A DNA stretch of 64,000 bases from UBA6898 sp964463135 (GTDB lineage Bacteria; Nitrospirota; Thermodesulfovibrionia; Thermodesulfovibrionales; UBA6898), in contig CAYXBA010000014.1 in assembly GCA_964463135.1 (NCBI GenBank), positions 31,312-95,311 on the forward strand, given 5' to 3'. Within the stretch, counting starts at the first letter, position 1. Each line of letters begins with the position of its first letter. This document shows, one piece after another, positions 24,157 through 32,400 of the stretch. The position numbers and the translations under genes are program-made. The notes under the pieces are model-generated. The model worked only from the letters and a program-made list of their open reading frames with translations, did no database searches and was not told the DNA's origin.

Positions 24157-24599
24157 CTCTTCCCCTCCAGTTCCTTCAGGCTGCGCGGCCAGAAAAGCAG
24201 ATAAGGTGCGAACCACCACTTGTGCCCATAGTCCTTTGCCTCCTGATATGCCCGCTCGAACGTCCAGCCATGGACGACCATTCGAAGCGCAGCTATTACA
24301 TATCCGGTGCGGTCTTGACCATGGAGACAATGAACAAAAATAGGTTGAAGTCTTTTATCCCATATGATGCTGACTGCCTTATTGAGGCGGAGAGATAAAG
24401 GCCGCTTGATCTCACTCATAGGCAGATTGATGAATTGCATGCCGAGAGATTCAGCCTTCACTCGTTCCCGCTCGACGGCTTCCATGTCGTCTTCAAGGTT
24501 AAGGATTGTTTCTATTCCAAGTCTTTTCAGCTCTGCCCAATCATATTCCTGGTCCGGCCTCGGACCTCTATAGATTCCTGGTATCACGAATGAGATCAT
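24153..24599 (-). CDS. Dual-specificity/tyrosine protein phosphatase
   Basis: A 148-residue enzyme. The active-site loop VHCLHGQDRTG puts the nucleophile Cys91 and Arg97 in HCxxGxxR(S/T). The start PGIYRGPRPDQEYDWAELKR matches small atypical DSP/Cps-like phosphatases; LGIETILNLEDDM is the usual second motif. It would hydrolyse phosphotyrosine/serine or small phosphate esters. It overlaps the TIM-barrel gene by 4 bp. Phosphatases are unusual among Mu-type genes and suggest a host-modifying role. Confidence 0.78.
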   Translation of the reverse strand: MISFVIPGIYRGPRPDQEYDWAELKRLGIETILNLEDDMEAVERERVKAESLGMQFINLPMSEIKRPLSLRLNKAVSIIWDKRLQPIFVHCLHGQDRTGYVIAALRMVVHGWTFERAYQEAKDYGHKWWFAPYLLFWPRSLKELEGKR

Positions 24600-25321
24600 G
24601 CCGCCTCCTCAGTCCAGGGCTTTGCGATCTCCAGACATTCGCGCACCTTCGCAAGGTCGAAGCTTCTGTCGTTATTGGACCTTACCTTTGTTTCCATGTC
24701 GATCCATATCTCCGCGTCTCCCACTTTTGCGTTGATCCGCTCCAGCTCTCTTGCGAGATTGTCAGGCCCAAGTCCCCCGGCGTATCCGCAAGGTGTGTGC
24801 TTGAGAGGTTCAGGCCATTCCGCTGGGGCTATGCCCGCACCGTGCGATAGGTCGAAAAGCGCCTGTCCTGGGATTCCATTGGCTATAGCATTATTGAGGA
24901 TGTAATTGTTTACGCCGTCCCACTGAAATATGATCTGCCGTCCTGAACTGACCATCGCCCGGAGAATCGTCAAAAAGGCGTCCTGAAATACTTCATGGCG
25001 TTTCCCGTGAAAGTTCAACTGCACCCGGTTAAAGATGCCGAGAGAGAGAAGAGGGCAGCTTATATTGCCCTTCATTACATCGCGCAGCCATAGTCCACAA
25101 AGGTGTGCTGATGTCATTACCGGGTTATCTAAACTGTGATCCGCTAATAGGTCCTCCAAGCGCCATATCCAATCATAAGATGGAAAGCGCCTGCCATCTA
25201 CCTGCGATAAAGAAAGCAGGATGCCCCATTCAACGAATGGGAATTCCTGACTTAAGGCTACGATCTCCTCTGGTGTTACACTGTTATCTGCACCAGTGAT
25301 GGTGACGGTTTTGATCTTCAT
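24596..25321 (-). CDS. TIM-barrel protein, PRA-isomerase-like
   Basis: A 241-residue protein. An opening TVTITGADNSVTPEEIVALS, a central IIFQWDGVNNYILNNAI, and a C-terminal GYAGGLGPDNLARELERI recall the phosphate-binding end of phosphoribosylanthranilate isomerase barrels. A further IWIDMETKVRSNN gives an acidic end. The true substrate is unknown; a tryptophan role is unlikely in a phage. Coupling to the phosphatase gene (4-bp overlap) suggests a common phosphate-containing substrate. This is inference. Confidence 0.5.
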   Translation of the reverse strand: MKIKTVTITGADNSVTPEEIVALSQEFPFVEWGILLSLSQVDGRRFPSYDWIWRLEDLLADHSLDNPVMTSAHLCGLWLRDVMKGNISCPLLSLGIFNRVQLNFHGKRHEVFQDAFLTILRAMVSSGRQIIFQWDGVNNYILNNAIANGIPGQALFDLSHGAGIAPAEWPEPLKHTPCGYAGGLGPDNLARELERINAKVGDAEIWIDMETKVRSNNDRSFDLAKVRECLEIAKPWTEEAA

Positions 25322-25857
25322 GCTGCCTCCTCGTATTCTTCCTTCAGCTCATCAACAGACACCTTAATGAGCGAGCTGAGGATCTTGTTGATGGCGGTAT
25401 CGACAGCCGTAATGACCACGCGGTTTTCCTTGCCTACGATCTGCGCGCCGATCTTCTTGCGCTCATCGTCGCTGAGCTGCTGTATAGCGCCCTTAACCAA
25501 TTCCTCCTTGACCTTTATGAGCTGATCGGTTTTCTCTGCCAGCTTCTTTTTTATGAGGCTGATCGTCTGCTCTTCATCCTCAACCTGCACCGAGCCCTTG
25601 CCAGCCATGAACCCGACGCGGATGCCCTCAAAGATATAGGTCTTAGGCTTAACGAAAAGGTCAGGGTTCTCTGCTGTGTCGCGGTAAAGGTCTTCGTATG
25701 CGGCCGTGACTTTGTTCATCACCTTGCGAAGCCTGGGCGTATATTTCCGCCTGAGCGCCTCGGCCTCGATCGAGATCTCCGAGAGCAGATCATCAAGCCC
25801 GTTTTTCTCTGCCGCGTAGTTTGCTGCCCTGCCTTCGATATCCTGTAATGTCTTCAT
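25318..25857 (-). CDS. Gam-like host nuclease inhibitor / DNA-end protein
   Basis: A 179-residue, mostly helical protein (MKTLQDIEGRAANYAAEKNG, then LSEISIEAEALRRKY). Its DLFVKPKTYIFEGIRVGFMA beta-hairpin between two long helices is the layout of Mu Gam/Ku-like proteins. Gam binds ends of linear phage DNA and blocks host exonuclease. The start at 25857 overlaps the upstream gene by one base. The MuB gene three genes upstream supports it. Confidence 0.7.
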   Translation of the reverse strand: MKTLQDIEGRAANYAAEKNGLDDLLSEISIEAEALRRKYTPRLRKVMNKVTAAYEDLYRDTAENPDLFVKPKTYIFEGIRVGFMAGKGSVQVEDEEQTISLIKKKLAEKTDQLIKVKEELVKGAIQQLSDDERKKIGAQIVGKENRVVITAVDTAINKILSSLIKVSVDELKEEYEEAA

Positions 25858-26033
25858 CAGTTCTCTCTCCCTTCTGTTTTTACGCTCTCGCCGCTGTACG
25901 GCCAGAGGTTGAATTTGTCTGCTACGTCGGCCAGGGCCATGCGGCGAAACGCCAGGGCATATGCCTCTCGCACAGCCTCGATGCCGTGCTCCCGTATAAG
26001 TTCGTCCATGCTTTGCTGCAGGTTCTTTCCCAT
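25857..26033 (-). CDS. Small helical phage protein
   Basis: A 58-residue protein (MGKNLQQSMDELIREHGIEA) with a helical middle and an acidic end. The start at 26033 overlaps the neighbour's stop. The function is unknown. Confidence 0.5.
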   Translation of the reverse strand: MGKNLQQSMDELIREHGIEAVREAYALAFRRMALADVADKFNLWPYSGESVKTEGREN

Positions 26034-26215
26034 TATCGCCCTCCCAACATGTCCCAGACCCCATAAAGCAGAACAATACTGACCCATATGGCTATCGTTG
26101 CGCAGATGCCGATGAGGATGAGCAAAAGGGTCTGGCGTCTGGGGAATGGGTGTTGGTCAGATACCAATCCCAAATCCCTAACCCCTATTCCCTGCTGTTC
26201 TGGTATCCTATTCAT
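26033..26215 (-). CDS. Small single-pass membrane protein
   Basis: A 60-residue protein with a membrane helix (TLLLILIGICATIAIWVSIV). Its first 28 residues are coded by a G-rich dispersed sequence (GGGTTAGGGATTTGGGA). Packed between two genes. It may have gained its N-terminus from a repeat. Confidence 0.4.
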   Translation of the reverse strand: MNRIPEQQGIGVRDLGLVSDQHPFPRRQTLLLILIGICATIAIWVSIVLLYGVWDMLGGR

Positions 26216-26508
26216 GCCGCACTCCTTCCCGCCCCCTCCAATGAGTCGGAAGGAGTTGCAGTTGTCCCCAGGTCCCGGCCTTCCCCGGCCGGGACCATCT
26301 TATCCATCGCCTCATTCAGGCTCTTCATATAGCACTCCTTCCCGCAGGCAAAATACTGGAATGACTCAGGGTAAAAACCGTCCCCTGCCGGAGCGACCGT
26401 CAGCATCAGCAGCCCGATTCTGTTTGTGGCGATGTTGAAGTAATACCCGCCCTCCGGTTTCTGGTCCTTTTTGCATCCTGCGCACTCGATTAATTGTGTT
26501 GTCTTCAT
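26212..26508 (-). CDS. Small Cys-containing phage protein
   Basis: A 98-residue protein with IECAGCKKDQ at the start and ACGKECYMKSLNEAM later, a zinc-binding four-Cys set. The tail has GEGRDLGTTATPSDS. It lies just after the ATPase gene. The function is unknown. Confidence 0.5.
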   Translation of the reverse strand: MKTTQLIECAGCKKDQKPEGGYYFNIATNRIGLLMLTVAPAGDGFYPESFQYFACGKECYMKSLNEAMDKMVPAGEGRDLGTTATPSDSLEGAGRSAA

Positions 26509-26510
26509 CG

Positions 26511-27923
26511 TTATACCGCCTTCAGACTGGCCTGATGCTTCTTGTCACCATGCGCCTGTGTGAGGGTCTTCAGCGCATCCTGTATTGCGCTCCTGACCTG
26601 CACCTCTTTATCCTTGTTCAGCGTGTGTGATTTGTTGTTGACGATCAGGCTGACCGTGGTCGTTGACTCTCCGATCATCTCTGCCAACTGCGTCTGCTTG
26701 ATGTCGTATTTCTCCATGAGCTGTTTGATGCCGCCGCCGTAGGTCGAGAAGACATCCAGCACAGTGACCATCTTCGTGCCGTTGCTGAGCGCAGCCTGCA
26801 TCAGCGTGATCACCGCCTCCTGAAGGTCAAGGAAGTTGCGGGCCTCGGCAAGCTCAGAGGTTGCCTTGACAGCCTCGGGCTCAAAGTTCTGGCCCACGGT
26901 TTCGTTGATGTAGTTCCGGGCCTCTGACGGCGCAAGCCCCTGCAGCTTGTACGTGTCTGACCGCATGCCCCTATGACACTCTGCAAGGTTTGCTGTTTTG
27001 AGTTTGTCGAACTGGCCGATCAGGATCACGGAGAGCAGAGGCATCCGGCCCATCCAGTCATATTCCCTCACGCGCTTGATAGCGCGCAGCGTGCTGTGAT
27101 GCATGACGTGGCTCTCCTCGATGATGAGTATCACCGGCTTGATCCGCGCTGCCTCGCCCACGATTCTGCTGACCTGGCGTGCGCGTGCGCCCCGGTCTCT
27201 GGTGACAGGCTCAGTCGAAATCTGCCTGATCAGTTCCCTCTCGACATCTGCAATGGTCATCCTTTCTTTGTCCGCCATCTTCAGCATGATCTTTGAACAT
27301 TCGAGGCCTTCCAGTGCCGCTTCTATTGCGGTCGTCTTGCCCGCTCCATACTGGGCGATCACCTGTACCATGGCGTTCGATTCTGTGGCCATCTTAAAAA
27401 GCCTCTTGAGCGTGTTTCCGTCCGCGGTCGGGATATGCACGCCCTCAAAGGGGTTGCGGTGATACCCGAACTGGGCCAGTGTTGCGAAGCCGTTCTCCAT
27501 AATCTTCTTTCTCCTCTCTAATTGGTTGCGTAGAATTTTGATCTCCCGTCGTTCATAACGGTTTTTCGGGGGCAGGTTGTTCCTGCGTGCGTAATAGACC
27601 TTCTCTCCATGGTTCACCGGCAATACGCGCCGCTGCTTGTTGGCGCTGGGCCTGAAGAGATCGGCCAGGGACAGTCTGTGCTCTCTGAGCCATGCTGTTG
27701 CCTGCACGTTTGCGCCGACAAAGATTGCGAGCTGCTGCCGGATGTCTCTCTTGACGTGACTGCGGGGAACATAGCCCCGGTTAAGTGCCTGGCCAAGGGT
27801 TGCTGCGTTGAAGCCTAACGCTGCTGCCGCTTCTTTCTGCGAGATCCCGCATTCTGCGAGCAGGTCTCTCGCTACTGTCGGTCGATAAGGCATGCGGTAT
27901 ATACGTGCTGCTGCGATACTCAT
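26511..27923 (-). CDS. MuB-type transposition target-selection ATPase
   Basis: A 470-residue protein. An N-terminal helix-turn-helix (CGISQKEAAAALGFNAATLG) is followed by an AAA+ core: Walker A AQYGAGKTT (about 190-198) and Walker B VILIIEES (263-270). A second helix-turn-helix closes it (DIKQTQLAEMIGESTTTVSL). MuB binds target DNA in an ATP-dependent filament, brings the MuA complex to new sites, and provides target immunity. It is larger than MuB (about 312 residues) because of both extra DNA-binding parts. It stands after the transposase gene, as in Mu. Confidence 0.85.
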   Translation of the reverse strand: MSIAAARIYRMPYRPTVARDLLAECGISQKEAAAALGFNAATLGQALNRGYVPRSHVKRDIRQQLAIFVGANVQATAWLREHRLSLADLFRPSANKQRRVLPVNHGEKVYYARRNNLPPKNRYERREIKILRNQLERRKKIMENGFATLAQFGYHRNPFEGVHIPTADGNTLKRLFKMATESNAMVQVIAQYGAGKTTAIEAALEGLECSKIMLKMADKERMTIADVERELIRQISTEPVTRDRGARARQVSRIVGEAARIKPVILIIEESHVMHHSTLRAIKRVREYDWMGRMPLLSVILIGQFDKLKTANLAECHRGMRSDTYKLQGLAPSEARNYINETVGQNFEPEAVKATSELAEARNFLDLQEAVITLMQAALSNGTKMVTVLDVFSTYGGGIKQLMEKYDIKQTQLAEMIGESTTTVSLIVNNKSHTLNKDKEVQVRSAIQDALKTLTQAHGDKKHQASLKAV

Positions 27924-27948
27924 TGCTTTTCACCTCCGTCCTCTCCTT

Positions 27949-27990
27949 TAATCCCCTCGCCCCTTGGGGGAGAGGGTTAGGGTGAGGGGT
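27949..27990. repeat. C/G-rich palindrome between the transposase and ATPase genes
   Basis: TCCCCTCGCCCCTTGGGGGA followed by GAGGGTTAGGGTGAGGGG. The inner CCCCTTGGGG and the outer CCCTCGCC..GGTGAGGG form a hairpin. It belongs with the other CCTCCCC-type units at 4760, 9877 and 35027. Confidence 0.6.
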
Positions 27991-27991
27991 T

Positions 27992-29677
27992 TTACATTGC
28001 TACGCGTTTACTCATGTTCGCTCTCACCTCAAGAGCGAAGTTCTCCACCCACTGCCTGTCGAGGCCGTGCGACTCGATCGCTGCTGCCACATCCCCCCTT
28101 TCTTCGATTGATATAAATTCTCCGGTCATATACGACATGAAATCTTTCATTGCTTCTTCGATGTTCGGATAAGTATTGATGTCGCTGAATGGACTCTCGA
28201 CCTGCCGATCCTCTTTAGTGCGGACAGTCATGAAGGCGACCTTCCTCTCACTCCCCGCCTTGTCCAAGGAGGGGTGGCCAAAGGCCGGGGTGGTCGACTC
28301 AGGATTGGTCGTATATACGCTCTTGAATTCTCCGGGCGCAAAACGCTTCTTCAGTTCCTGCGCCTCTTCGCGGACCTTTACTGCCGGGAGCTGCTTATCC
28401 ATCTTCTGTTCGTCAAGTCCTGGCATTGCGAACGGTGCAGCCTCATAGCGCTTGTGCGTCAGGATATCCTCTGCTATGACCCTGCCGTTGGACAGACCCA
28501 CATATACACGTATGTCGGCATTGATGAGGCCCTTGATGAAATACTTAACATTGTCCAGGCTAAACGTTCCGTCTGCTTCCAGCTTGCGATCGTAGTAGTT
28601 GAAGACAGTGTCAAAGGCTGATTCCTCGACATCGATAACGCCGCCGTCCTGGATGACCTTTAACCATGCCTGGGTGCGCGTGACGTTCATGTTCGGATGG
28701 CGCTTGTTGTTGAGGCGCACCATGTAGTTGACCAGCATCTCCCTGAGCTGCGTGAGGCTGATCTCCTGCTTTTCCCAGTGCGGCTGCATCAGGAACTCGC
28801 CGACCTCGAATCCGCTCCAGAGGGCTTTCCACTTGACCTCGATCTTTCCCGTGTCATCGGAGCTTTCCGGCTCATGCGGCTTCAGCTCCACGCCGAGGCG
28901 GTCAAGAAAATCTGTAGTGGCCTTTGCCTTCGTGAGCGGTCCATTGTCCAGATAGATGCGGGAAGGCAGGCCCCTGAAGGGTATGCGCTCGTCAGCCTTT
29001 CTGCTGAAGGCCCATTTAAAGGTCTTAATTGCATCGCCGGAATTTTCACCCTCGGAAATGTGCGGCATGGCAAGCCAGTAACGGGAGTGATCGTCAACAA
29101 TGCCGTAGTAGTAGACACGCAGCTTTTCATACCGGTATTTGTTCTTGTATGACTTGGATGAGCGGATGCGCAGGATCGGCTCCTTGCCTTCAAAGCGATG
29201 AACATACAGATACTCTGATCCCGATACGTCGAACTGTATCTGCTCCATGGGCCGCTTTGCCTCGAACCGCAGGCATCGGCCCTTCTGGTCCAGCAGCCTC
29301 AGCTCACGGAGTGTTCTGCCGATGGTGCCGACGCTGATGTCCTTTGCCCGCTCGGGGATCAGGCCGTTGAGCAGCGCCTTTTCCACTGCGTATTCGAGCG
29401 ATGGCTTACGGCCTGCGCGTTTTGGGATCAGCGCATATAGGTGTGCTACGGTCCGGGCGATATCGTGCAGTCCTTCGATCTTCGACACGCCCTTGGTGCA
29501 TTTGGTTTTGCGCTGGGGGAGCTGGTAACCGAAGTGCTTGAGCTTCCGATAGAGGGTTGCAACTTCGATGCCGAAGACCCCGGCCCATTTGTCCACCACA
29601 AAGGTCTTTGCACCGTTGACTGCTGCGGCCCACTCTGTGTGGGCCTCGGCCAGCAGTATGTTGTCGATCTGTTTCAC
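27992..29677 (-). CDS. MuA-type DDE transposase
   Basis: A 561-residue protein. The N-terminal part has DNA-binding helices (WAGVFGIEVATLYRKLKHFG). The catalytic triad is Asp150 in QIQFDVSGSEY, Asp244 in IYLDNGPLTKA and Glu280 in TGKIEVKWKAL. The spacing of 35 residues between the last two is the rve-family rule. It joins phage ends to target DNA during lysogeny and replication. The end is charged and may bind MuB. Gene order with the ATPase downstream is Mu-like. Confidence 0.92.
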   Translation of the reverse strand: MKQIDNILLAEAHTEWAAAVNGAKTFVVDKWAGVFGIEVATLYRKLKHFGYQLPQRKTKCTKGVSKIEGLHDIARTVAHLYALIPKRAGRKPSLEYAVEKALLNGLIPERAKDISVGTIGRTLRELRLLDQKGRCLRFEAKRPMEQIQFDVSGSEYLYVHRFEGKEPILRIRSSKSYKNKYRYEKLRVYYYGIVDDHSRYWLAMPHISEGENSGDAIKTFKWAFSRKADERIPFRGLPSRIYLDNGPLTKAKATTDFLDRLGVELKPHEPESSDDTGKIEVKWKALWSGFEVGEFLMQPHWEKQEISLTQLREMLVNYMVRLNNKRHPNMNVTRTQAWLKVIQDGGVIDVEESAFDTVFNYYDRKLEADGTFSLDNVKYFIKGLINADIRVYVGLSNGRVIAEDILTHKRYEAAPFAMPGLDEQKMDKQLPAVKVREEAQELKKRFAPGEFKSVYTTNPESTTPAFGHPSLDKAGSERKVAFMTVRTKEDRQVESPFSDINTYPNIEEAMKDFMSYMTGEFISIEERGDVAAAIESHGLDRQWVENFALEVRANMSKRVAM

Positions 29678-29689
29678 GTTATCCCCAAG

Positions 29690-30439
29690 CTATCCAAGTA
29701 TCGCTTCGTTGAGCGAATCAACAAGATTGGTGAACTGGGTCTCCAGCGTGTTGATGCGCATCTTGTATTTGCCTTTGATCGGGCCTTCTGCAACGTCCTT
29801 GTGGGCCTCGTCAAACTTCAGCCGCTTGGCCGCTATGACGATCTCGTTGACCTTGCGCTCGATCAGCTTAAAGACCTCGTCGAACTCTTCCGGCGTTTCC
29901 GGGCTGATCACCTGCGCCTTCAGGTCAGTGATCTCCTGCTGCATCGCCTTGATCTCTTTTTTGTGCTCCTTGTCGATGCCGCCGAGCTTGTTGCTTGCGA
30001 GTTTCTCTCCCTTTACCGCTGCATCTGCGCGGGCGATGAGGAGATCTACTGCTGATTGAATGTCCGAGGAGTGTTCTTCGTTGACCGGGATCTTCTTGTC
30101 ATCGATCAGCAGGACGCCTTTCTTCAGCTCCTTGCGCTGGTCGTCACTGAGGGCATTGTCTATCGCCCGGATATCTTTCCAGGCGAACCCTAAGCCAACC
30201 ATTGCCCTCGTGGTCTCAGGGCCGCATATACTGAGCGTCTTAAAACGGATTCTTAATGTCTCGTCGCTTATGCCAAGTTCTTCATTACAGAAATCCGGCC
30301 AAGCTTCATATCCATCCTCGATGTATTTCTTTTCTTCCTTGTATTTCAGAAGAAGTGACAAGAACGACACCTCGGACAGCCGAGCCTGCAGATTCATGCC
30401 CTGAAAAAATCCCCCACTAAAACCCTTTTTCCTTTTCAT
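29690..30439 (-). CDS. Early phage protein with long coiled coil
   Basis: A 249-residue protein, mostly helical. It begins MKRKKGFSGGFFQGMNLQAR with an N-terminal domain having FCNEELGISDETLRIRFKTL, a helix-turn-helix-like part. A coiled coil of Lys/Glu residues (KEHKKEIKAMQQEITDLKAQ) follows. Proteins of this size between small early genes and the transposase are known in B3/BcepMu-like phages, without function. Transposition or DNA binding is plausible. Confidence 0.55.
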   Translation of the reverse strand: MKRKKGFSGGFFQGMNLQARLSEVSFLSLLLKYKEEKKYIEDGYEAWPDFCNEELGISDETLRIRFKTLSICGPETTRAMVGLGFAWKDIRAIDNALSDDQRKELKKGVLLIDDKKIPVNEEHSSDIQSAVDLLIARADAAVKGEKLASNKLGGIDKEHKKEIKAMQQEITDLKAQVISPETPEEFDEVFKLIERKVNEIVIAAKRLKFDEAHKDVAEGPIKGKYKMRINTLETQFTNLVDSLNEAILG

Positions 30440-30507
30440 ATTCTCTCCAATCGTTTGGTCTTTAGATTTTGTAAGCCATTGATAAATAATGAATCACCCG
30501 CGCCAAA

Positions 30508-30524
30508 CGCCAAATTATTTGGCG
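30508..30524. promoter_or_regulatory. Perfect 17-bp palindrome with flanking half copy
   Basis: CGCCAAAT-T-ATTTGGCG is a perfect inverted repeat. A third CGCCAAA copy lies directly before it (30501-30507). It sits just downstream of the stop of a winged-helix gene. It is a likely protein-binding site (possibly of that regulator), or an RNA hairpin. Confidence 0.5.
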
Positions 30525-30809
30525 TCATACTCCATATTTCCTCACGTTCTCTCCCATGTTCGCCCTGACCGAATCCGCGATCTTCACGATCCGGGGACTC
30601 AGCCGCCAGGAGTCTCCTACCTGCTCAGCCCAGTCGCGGATGCGCAGGTTATGCAGCGCCCACGTGGCCTTGCTCTGAGTAATGTCCAGGGCAGCGCATA
30701 CCTCCTTCACCGTTGTCGGCCTGAAGACATCCGTGGCCAGAAACTCCACGATCTTCATCAGGTTCTGCTGCGTCTCATTCGTAAAATCCGTCTTGCCTTC
30801 CTTACTCAC
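30525..30809 (-). CDS. Winged-helix early regulator
   Basis: A 94-residue protein. RPTTVKEVCAALDITQSKAT, then WALHNLRIRDWAEQVGDSWR is a clear winged helix. SPRIVKIADSVRANMGENV is a helical end. It is likely a transcription or replication regulator in the early operon. A 17-bp palindrome directly follows the gene. Confidence 0.6.
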   Translation of the reverse strand: MSKEGKTDFTNETQQNLMKIVEFLATDVFRPTTVKEVCAALDITQSKATWALHNLRIRDWAEQVGDSWRLSPRIVKIADSVRANMGENVRKYGV

Positions 30810-30812
30810 TGC

Positions 30813-31070
30813 TCACCTCCGTATGGTTCTAATGCCTGCGAGATGCAGGTCATCGACTATGTGAAATGCTGCTGCCTTGGCTGCTTTAAGGGGATTGATA
30901 TCTACGTCATCGATTGCTGACCGGAGAATGTCGATCATGGTGGCTTCTATGCTTGTGACCACGACGCCGAGAGAGTTGCCGATATGATGATTGAGAAAGG
31001 CCTTTGCCTCTGGGCTCATCGCGCTGAGCTCGGCGATCGCTTTCTCCTGTCCTTTGTAATCAGCGCCCAC
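30813..31070 (-). CDS. Small helical early phage protein
   Basis: An 85-residue protein (MGADYKGQEKAIAELSAMSP) with mostly helices and a basic end (LHLAGIRTIRR). It overlaps the upstream gene by 11 bp. The function is unknown. Confidence 0.5.
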   Translation of the reverse strand: MGADYKGQEKAIAELSAMSPEAKAFLNHHIGNSLGVVVTSIEATMIDILRSAIDDVDINPLKAAKAAAFHIVDDLHLAGIRTIRR

Positions 31071-31305
31071 GAAGGACCTCCATGCAGGTGTTTCTTAGGT
31101 CATCCTGCGTCAGCTCCAGAGCCTCGAGTACGCCGACCCAGAAGTAAGCCTCCGGCAGCTCGACATCTCCGGTTGCAAGGTTCGCGATGAAGCCGGTGCC
31201 CTTATTATCAAGCGCGCGCTGCACGAGTGTCCGCAGCCGAGATGAGGCATACATCCGGGAAAGTGCTGAGCCGACGTTGCCGGGATGGATCTTTTTATTT
31301 GCCAT
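31060..31305 (-). CDS. Small early phage protein
   Basis: An 81-residue protein (MANKKIHPGNVGSALSRMYA) with helices and a final LTQDDLRNTCMEVLRGR. It overlaps both neighbours. The function is unknown; the basic start suggests DNA contact. Confidence 0.5.
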   Translation of the reverse strand: MANKKIHPGNVGSALSRMYASSRLRTLVQRALDNKGTGFIANLATGDVELPEAYFWVGVLEALELTQDDLRNTCMEVLRGR

Positions 31306-31804
31306 CTGTGTCGATCTCCTTGAGTATGGTTTCGAGGCGGTGCCGCTCGTCGCGGGTCTTCTTCTCTTCCTCGCGCCTGCGCTCGATCTCCGCCCTTAGC
31401 GCCTCTGGTCCCGGCAGAGCGAAGAGCCCGGCATGACGGGAGAGGACTTCAAAGGCCCTGCGCTGTCCGCCCGTGGCGATGACAAGGGCCGGGAGGTAAA
31501 GGCAGGGGAAGTCGTGCGGGTGCGAGGGTGCGGTCCAGTTGCGGAACTTGCTTTCGGTGACCTCAAAGCCGGTGAGGTCTGACATCTTGGCAGCGACCTG
31601 GGCGACGGAAAGATAGAAGCCTTTGTCGTCCTTGGCGTGGCGCAGGTCCTCTTTGATCGCGGCGACGAATTCAGCATCGATATTGAGGCTGCCGGCAGGG
31701 GTGCCGGTGCCATGCCTGGCAAGCTCCGCCGCCTGCTCGATATAGTCCAGGAGACTCATCTGGGTCGCGGGATTCTTGACTGGAAGTTTGTTAGACATAG
31801 TCAT
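31295..31804 (-). CDS. Early phage protein with DNA-binding-like region
   Basis: A 169-residue protein. The centre YLSVAQVAAKMSDLTGFEVT, then ESKFRNWTAPSHPHDFPCLY resembles a helix-turn-helix followed by a polar loop. The tail is a charged coiled coil (RAEIERRREEEKKTRDERHR). The start follows GAGGAGCA. It may be an early regulator; the family is unknown. Confidence 0.55.
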   Translation of the reverse strand: MTMSNKLPVKNPATQMSLLDYIEQAAELARHGTGTPAGSLNIDAEFVAAIKEDLRHAKDDKGFYLSVAQVAAKMSDLTGFEVTESKFRNWTAPSHPHDFPCLYLPALVIATGGQRRAFEVLSRHAGLFALPGPEALRAEIERRREEEKKTRDERHRLETILKEIDTDGK

Positions 31805-31874
31805 TGCTCCTCAGGGCAAAAAAATATATAATCAAGGCAGATTTGACGGAGGTGAACCGCTTGATCAGTCCCAT

Positions 31875-32105
31875 TTATGCTGCCTTTCCCGAATCAATAT
31901 CTATGCTCAGTTTCCTCTTCGGAATTCGCCCCTTCTTCACGAGCGGCAACGCTGAGGCTGCACTTGCGGCTACAGCAAGAGCATACGAAAGGCCGGATGC
32001 CTGCACTACCGTCATCGCTGCATCGAGCCCTGGGAGGTTATGCACCGTTACCCACGGTCTGTTATCAGCCGATCTGAATACTGTTACCTCAAGAGTTTTG
32101 ATCAT
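31875..32105 (-). CDS. Small early phage protein, unknown
   Basis: A 76-residue protein (MIKTLEVTVFRSADNRPWVT) with beta strands, then an Ala-rich helix and a Lys-rich segment. It lies directly after the Ner-like gene, with its start touching that stop. A 70-bp gap follows. The function is unknown. Confidence 0.45.
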   Translation of the reverse strand: MIKTLEVTVFRSADNRPWVTVHNLPGLDAAMTVVQASGLSYALAVAASAASALPLVKKGRIPKRKLSIDIDSGKAA

Positions 32106-32327
32106 TTATGCAGCCCTCCTGTGGTTGTTCTCCGGCCAGAGTTCTTCGATCGTTACGCCGAGTTCGTTAGCGATTGCCCTGCGCGTGAAATCGCTCTTTT
32201 TCAGACCATATAAAACGAGGCTTGTCCAGGTGCGGGATCTGTGTATGCGGCGGGCCAGCTTGGCGACGTCGAGGTCCTTGTCCCAAAGCAAATCCTTGAT
32301 CAGTTTTATTTTGTTTTTTGTCTTCAT
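32106..32327 (-). CDS. Ner-like helix-turn-helix regulator
   Basis: A 73-residue protein, nearly all a helix-turn-helix: LDVAKLARRIHRSRTWTSLV, then LYGLKKSDFTRRAIANELGV and TIEELWPEN. Ner of Mu closes the early promoter and the repressor promoter. Its place as the first gene opposite the CI-like repressor gene fits. The ATG at 32327 is preferred to one three codons earlier. Confidence 0.7.
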   Translation of the reverse strand: MKTKNKIKLIKDLLWDKDLDVAKLARRIHRSRTWTSLVLYGLKKSDFTRRAIANELGVTIEELWPENNHRRAA

Positions 32328-32339
32328 TGTTAACACCTG

Positions 32340-32400
32340 TTATCCAAACTGGTTAAATATTACCGATACGGTAATTTAATGTCAAGCACAAAATGACTAT
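32340..32400. promoter_or_regulatory. Divergent early/repressor promoter region with operator
   Basis: 61 bp separate the two opposed genes. ATTACCG-ATA-CGGTAAT (32359-32375) is a perfect inverted repeat with 7-bp arms, a likely operator. Half-site-like GGTTAAATA and GGTAAATATA lie on either side. Repressor and Ner-like protein probably compete here for the lysis-lysogeny choice. No -35/-10 pair is claimed. Confidence 0.65.

Noticed and set aside
24596..25321. True TrpF of tryptophan synthesis
   Set aside because: Only the GGLGPDN-like end is similar; the rest differs and no trp genes are near, so only a fold-level relation is given.
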